NCBI RefSeq assembly: GCF_964065165.1
Contig: NZ_OZ061549.1
Coordinates: forward strand, 2,046,001 to 2,110,000
Reading direction: 5' to 3'
Length of the DNA stretch: 64,000 bases
Source of the DNA: Levilactobacillus yonginensis
GTDB lineage: Bacteria; Bacillota; Bacilli; Lactobacillales; Lactobacillaceae
Part shown: positions 61,401 through 64,000 of the stretch, in pieces
How the letters are laid out: every line of letters begins with the position of its first letter
How positions within the stretch are numbered: position 1 is the stretch's first letter
The notes under the pieces: model-generated
What the model was told of the DNA's origin: nothing
The model's database searches: none
What the model saw: the letters and a program-made list of their open reading frames with translations, nothing else
Position numbers and translations under genes: made by a program

Positions 61401-61550
61401 GTCTTGATTCTGTTCACGATTTTGGCATTGGCACTTCTCTGGCCAACCATGATCTGGTTACAGAAGAAGCACCTGATGGGCTTGTCGCAATTAGACAATA
61501 ACCAAGAGTTACAGGCGGTTGAAGATCCAAACGCTAAGAACCATTTATAG
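58437..61550 (+). CDS. Very long YhgE/Pip-type membrane protein
   Basis: 1037 aa from the GTG at 58437, nine bases after AAAGGGAG; a TTG at 58428 sits too close to that site and an ATG at 58443 too far. The N-terminal helix (IRHNRLILISVLAIMFIPFLYSIFFLKSVWDP) and the C-terminal five helices (VLSVALYVGALVFNFAFPIRK onwards) match the YhgE/Pip family, related to the phage-infection protein Pip of Lactococcus and to ABC-2 permeases. In between lie more than 600 residues of short repeats (LN.G, L..G...L, GLSELSGKSKDLNSGAS) forming a long extracellular stalk. Pip is a phage receptor; other members take part in secretion. Confidence 0.9.
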   Translation: MNMIKGEWNYIRHNRLILISVLAIMFIPFLYSIFFLKSVWDPYGETGSLPVAVVNQDQPVTYQGQKLNVGDQTVTNLKKNHQLGWKFVSAKTAADGLKHHKYYTVITFPKNFSANAATALNEHPKKMTFSYKTNGSANYIAQVMSEVGSSQLDSQIRSKVTKAYAQATFKQIYSVGKGMEKAATGSAKLKDGTVTLTDGLNTYTTGVHTLNNGLQQMKTSVGPLATGIQQLNTGAQKLNSGLGEYTSKVNTYANGTSQYVSGVNQFTGGVSKLSAGMPKLTSGANQVAAGTKSLNSGVYQYVNGVYTLKTGVKQLGSGVGPLANGVSKLYTGSKSLNSGLSELSGKSKDLNSGASTVAAGASKLSQGVSSVKSELNGLTEPNAAGQSVSDQIVAAQALIKNMQALQANSGLQNIASVLTPALQDLTKAEVQLNAALANQKAAAKTLEQDASQGSTTTKSSGSTDLSSKIKAAQSTAAKIAAEKGDSDGVGTDTATLQKQLAELQDAAGSGSSNTVTTKSNNDVTGDATELEQATQAVQTATAALQTALGQVMTGLNTTGLDATTAQQLQAVVAGAKNTDLADLQTKLGSLKTLADNSGQLSDLIDGANELSAGASTLSNGVGQYTSGVDLAFAGSTQLNSGISSLNAQVPTLQNGVTKIVNGTAKLAKKGTTLKSGSAKVASGASQVSGGLQKAAAGVNQLTAGTPKLAAAGSKLQAGTPKLVAGGNQLNQGANQVASGLTQLNSKVPALTSGVTQLADGSQKLDDNSGQLMSGAKKLSDGNGTLAKSLKSGADQIQAQPLTSKTADMFAAPTKLKHESYSYVPNYGHALAPYVLSVALYVGALVFNFAFPIRKVSRKDGTATGWFLSKVSIGAVEALAMGLIEPALMMLGGLSVDHPGQMILISVIFAEASMFIVMFLSMLLDNPGRFIAMVLLMLQLGGSGGTFPMEVTNHFYNVVHPFLPMTYSILGFRQAITSGMTGMVGEAVWVLILFTILALALLWPTMIWLQKKHLMGLSQLDNNQELQAVEDPNAKNHL

Positions 61551-61573
61551 AAATAAATTTAAGAGATAAACGG

Positions 61574-61609
61574 AGCGTCGCGAAGCCACTGGTTTCGCGA
61601 CGCTTTTTG
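61574..61609 (+). terminator. Intrinsic terminator
   Basis: AGCGTCGCGAA (61574-61584) pairs with TTCGCGACGCT (61594-61604), then T's. Confidence 0.92.
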
Positions 61610-61649
61610 CGTATAATTAATTTCATACTGAGAAAAGAAGGAATTGCTC

Positions 61650-62165
61650 ATGTCCGTAACCTTTCGTTTAGCCACACCAGCTGACCAACCAAGAATTGTG
61701 GCCATCTACAACCAGGCCATTGCCACTAAGGAGAGTACGGCAGATCTCACGCCCATGACGGTGGCGGAACGCCAACCGTGGTTTCAGGAGTTTGATTCTC
61801 ATCATTTTTCACTCTGGGTCATCGTCCATGAAAATCAGGTCATTGGTTACGTTGGTCTGGAACCCTACAGCGACCGTGCAGCGTACAACCAAACGGCCGA
61901 AATTGCCCTCTATTTAGCCGCAGGAGCGCAGGGAATGCACGTGGGCAGTCAGACACTCGACTGGGTAGCTAAAGTCGCTCCTGCCCATCAAATTACGACA
62001 ATTATTTCGCGTATCTTTGGGCATAACCAAGCAAGTCGCCGGTTATTTGAAAAGAAGGGTTATGAACGGTGGGGCCATTTGCCAGCAATTGCCGATATGG
62101 CGGGATTTTCAGCGGATTTGGAAGTCTACGGTCGACATTTCGTGAAACCGCACGGGGATGAATAG
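61650..62165 (+). CDS. GNAT-family N-acetyltransferase (PAT-like)
   Basis: 171 aa from the ATG at 61650 (AAGGA upstream); a TTG at 61644 is possible. TFRLATPADQPRIVAIYNQAI, the TPMTVAERQPWFQEF segment, and the acetyl-CoA motif region IALYLAAGAQGMHVGSQTLDWV resemble phosphinothricin/methionine sulfone acetyltransferase-like GNAT enzymes. NQASRRLFEKKGYERWGHLP is the usual C-terminal helix and strand. The substrate is an amine or amino acid and cannot be read from the sequence. Confidence 0.85.
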   Translation: MSVTFRLATPADQPRIVAIYNQAIATKESTADLTPMTVAERQPWFQEFDSHHFSLWVIVHENQVIGYVGLEPYSDRAAYNQTAEIALYLAAGAQGMHVGSQTLDWVAKVAPAHQITTIISRIFGHNQASRRLFEKKGYERWGHLPAIADMAGFSADLEVYGRHFVKPHGDE

Positions 62166-62363
62166 ATATGAAAACTGCCTTTGGATTTTCACAAACATTT
62201 AATCAAAGCAGACCCAATGCAGGATTACCTTTGCTAAATATCACATCTGTTATATGAAAATAGCCTGAAACATGTTAAAATATCCTCGTGTGGTTTTATG
62301 GATGACGGGTCTTACCCGTTAACTCGCTTCATATCTCAGAGTATTCGACGGAGGCAAACATTT

Positions 62364-63164
62364 TTGAATAAACGACGGCCAAACCCCAAGCAGGTGCCTG
62401 ACCCCAACGAACCCTTATGGCGGTCAACACTGCGGGTAGCCATGCCCCTTAACTTAAGTTACATCCCAATCGGGCTGGCTTGTGGGATTTTGCTTCACGC
62501 GGCAGGGTTCAATACCTTACTGACTGGATTAGTTTCATTATTGATCTTTTCCGGTGGGGCACAATTTTTAATTGCCACGATGTTGACTATTAATTCCCCT
62601 CTACTTTCAATTGTCTTGATGCTATTCTTCTTGGAATTACGGTATGCGTTATTAAGTTCGAGTCTATCCCCTTACTTAAAGGGTCAATCCAACCGCTTTC
62701 TATTTATCTTCGCGGTCTCTCTTAACGATGAAAATTACGCCATCAATTACTTAAAATTTGCCACTGATAAAAAGTGGACGGGTAAGGAAGCTCTGATGGT
62801 GGAGCACTATTCCTTGCTGTTCTGGGCAGTCAGCAATGTTATCGGGAGTTTGATCGGTAGCACCTTAAAGATTGACCTAGGAATCGTCAACTTTGCATTA
62901 ACGGCTTTATTCATCTACATGATCGTGATGCAGATCAAGAACCGATTGACTATTGTGATTTGTTTGATTTCCGGTGTGCTTGCTGCGCTCTGCATGATGT
63001 TGACCAAGAGTACGTTAGGGCTAGTTATTTCGACCCTGATTGCGTCTCTGATCGGGTTCTTACTCGAGTCAACGTTGCGCAAGCGTTTGCCGGACAGCCA
63101 CTGGTTATGGCGTTTGCATAGTCCCGGATCGAAGAAGTCGGCAGTCGAAAATACGGATAATTAG
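62364..63164 (+). CDS. azlC: AzlC-family branched-chain amino acid exporter subunit
   Basis: 266 aa from a TTG start at 62364, ten bases after GGAGG; an ATG at 62298 would add 22 residues but lacks a ribosome-binding site. The core LNLSYIPIGLACGILLHAAGFNTLLTGLVSLLIFSGGAQFL and LELRYALLSSSLSPYLKG is typical of AzlC. It has six to seven helices. AzlC with AzlD exports branched-chain amino acids and gives resistance to azaleucine. A short hairpin ACGGGTCTTACCCGT lies just upstream at about 62304. The azlD gene follows after 17 bp. Confidence 0.9.
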   Translation: MNKRRPNPKQVPDPNEPLWRSTLRVAMPLNLSYIPIGLACGILLHAAGFNTLLTGLVSLLIFSGGAQFLIATMLTINSPLLSIVLMLFFLELRYALLSSSLSPYLKGQSNRFLFIFAVSLNDENYAINYLKFATDKKWTGKEALMVEHYSLLFWAVSNVIGSLIGSTLKIDLGIVNFALTALFIYMIVMQIKNRLTIVICLISGVLAALCMMLTKSTLGLVISTLIASLIGFLLESTLRKRLPDSHWLWRLHSPGSKKSAVENTDN

Positions 63165-63181
63165 GACACAGGAGACGCTAT

Positions 63182-63529
63182 ATGAGTACAGTTAATACGT
63201 GGACCAGTACGCAACACTTTTGGCTAATCATTCTAGGATTTTTCGTTGCCTTCGTACCGCGCTTTCTTCCCCTGATGTTGTTCACCAAGCGGGCAATTCC
63301 CGAATGGTTCAACGAATGGATGAAGTATGTGCCGGTATCATTATTTACGGCACTGGTGGTCAAGGATATCTTTATCAATAGCGAAAGCTATCAATTCATG
63401 TTCACCAAGTTTTCCGAAATGATTGCAGGCATTATTGTGGTGTTCATTGCGTACAGGACGCGGTCAATGGCACTTTCCGTAGTTGTCGGACTAATTGCTG
63501 TTTTCCTGTTGTCGATGGTTATTGCGTGA
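63182..63529 (+). CDS. azlD: AzlD-family branched-chain amino acid exporter subunit
   Basis: 115 aa. Four hydrophobic helices; RFLPLMLFTKRAIPEWFNEWMKYVPVSLFTALVVKDIF is the AzlD signature region. CAGGAGACG precedes the ATG. It forms the transporter together with AzlC, encoded directly upstream, and is followed by a terminator, so the pair is a compact operon. Confidence 0.9.
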   Translation: MSTVNTWTSTQHFWLIILGFFVAFVPRFLPLMLFTKRAIPEWFNEWMKYVPVSLFTALVVKDIFINSESYQFMFTKFSEMIAGIIVVFIAYRTRSMALSVVVGLIAVFLLSMVIA

Positions 63530-63550
63530 CTAAATTTAACGAATATGACG

Positions 63551-63579
63551 AAGGCGGAGCTGCTGGCTCCGTCTTTTTT
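63551..63579 (+). terminator. azlCD terminator
   Basis: AAGGCGGAGC (63551-63560) pairs with GCTCCGTCTT (63565-63574), then T's. Confidence 0.9.
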
Positions 63580-63831
63580 GAGGCCTTTTTTATTGATAAA
63601 GTTATCTTTGAAATTAAGTTAATGATGTTCACCATCTCTGATGGAGGCTAAGCATAGCACGTTTTTCCTCCGAGAAACAGGAGAGATGAAAATCAGGTGA
63701 ATCGGTTTAGGGGCGACGCTACATTAATAGAATTTTTGGGGAGATTTTGCGTAGTTATCTGGAGTAAGGCCTTTAGCTTGTGCATTCTGAAAGGACGTAG
63801 TAAGATTTGACTACAAGTTGGGAGTGATTTT

Positions 63832-64000
63832 ATGACACAGGCTACCTCAGTTCGTTTTGATTCAGAAACGAATGCATTACTTAATGTATATACACAGGCT
63901 CATGGAATTAGTAAATCTGAGTATATTAAACGAGTAGTTGCAGAAAGTCTTGAAGATTGGGCAGATATTCAAGCAGCAGATCAAGCATTTCAAGCGTGGA
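63832..64000 (+). CDS. RHH-type antitoxin (RelB/CopG-like), truncated by window edge
   Basis: The 56 visible residues are open to the right edge. TSVRFDSETNALLNVYTQAHGISKSEYIKRVVAESLEDW is a ribbon-helix-helix domain with the beta strand ATSVRF and the helix pair around GISKSEYIK. The tail DIQAADQAFQAW is that of DUF6290/RelB-type antitoxins, usually followed by a RelE-type toxin gene, which would lie outside the window. GGGAGTG precedes the ATG. Confidence 0.7.
   Translation, partial: MTQATSVRFDSETNALLNVYTQAHGISKSEYIKRVVAESLEDWADIQAADQAFQAW

Overview
The window is a chromosomal segment of a Lactobacillaceae species, most likely Levilactobacillus brevis or a close relative. The best evidence is a set of three S-layer (Slp) genes whose signal peptides and N-terminal repeats match the L. 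brevis Slp family. Many secreted proteins with lactobacillar lysine-rich or DUF5776-type C-terminal repeats agree with this, as does the order rsmG-noc-parA-parB-DUF951-ychF-DUF1129, which lies near oriC in lactobacilli.

Layout. 1-6.9 kb: the end of a possible YolD-like gene, small unknown genes, three secreted proteins, and a ComX-like sigma factor followed by DUF1659 and DUF2922 genes. 7.5-10.5 kb: a divergent LysR regulator and PLP aminotransferase. 11-24.9 kb: a cell-surface island with three S-layer paralogues, several DUF5776 proteins, a secreted tyrosine phosphatase and a small minus-strand RNA. 24.9-34.3 kb: regulators (XRE-like, ComK-like, MarR), a RelB/YafQ toxin-antitoxin pair, an oxidoreductase behind a palindromic operator, and an ImmA/IrrE-PIN gene pair. 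34.6-35.2 kb: a gene-free stretch of about 600 nt with its own promoter, closing helix and terminator, best read as a large structured non-coding RNA (ROOL-like). 35.6-41.1 kb: nucleoside and purine salvage (a degenerate phosphopentomutase homologue, a CNT nucleoside transporter, a purine permease with a folded leader, a nucleoside hydrolase). 41.3-48.4 kb: a phosphoesterase, then the chromosome-segregation block. 49.6-64 kb: a surface protein, a GT-C glycosyltransferase, a CBS-less guaB, a two-component system, DacA, a very long YhgE/Pip protein, a GNAT enzyme, AzlCD and a truncated antitoxin gene.

The least expected feature is a family of about 19 dispersed intergenic elements of 150-190 bp, on both strands. 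Each is bounded by GCCGGAGG-like and CCGCAGGCGG-like ends. In the well-preserved copies the element is closed by a long basal stem whose sequence differs from copy to copy while pairing is kept. Many copies also carry a hairpin with a conserved 12-nt loop (ACCGCTCTTTGG) on a stem that co-varies. I do not recognise the family, and it looks like selection on structure. Together with the large ncRNA, whose promoter carries a perfect cre match, these are the best candidates for undescribed biology. All calls come from reading the sequence; no database or folding search was run.
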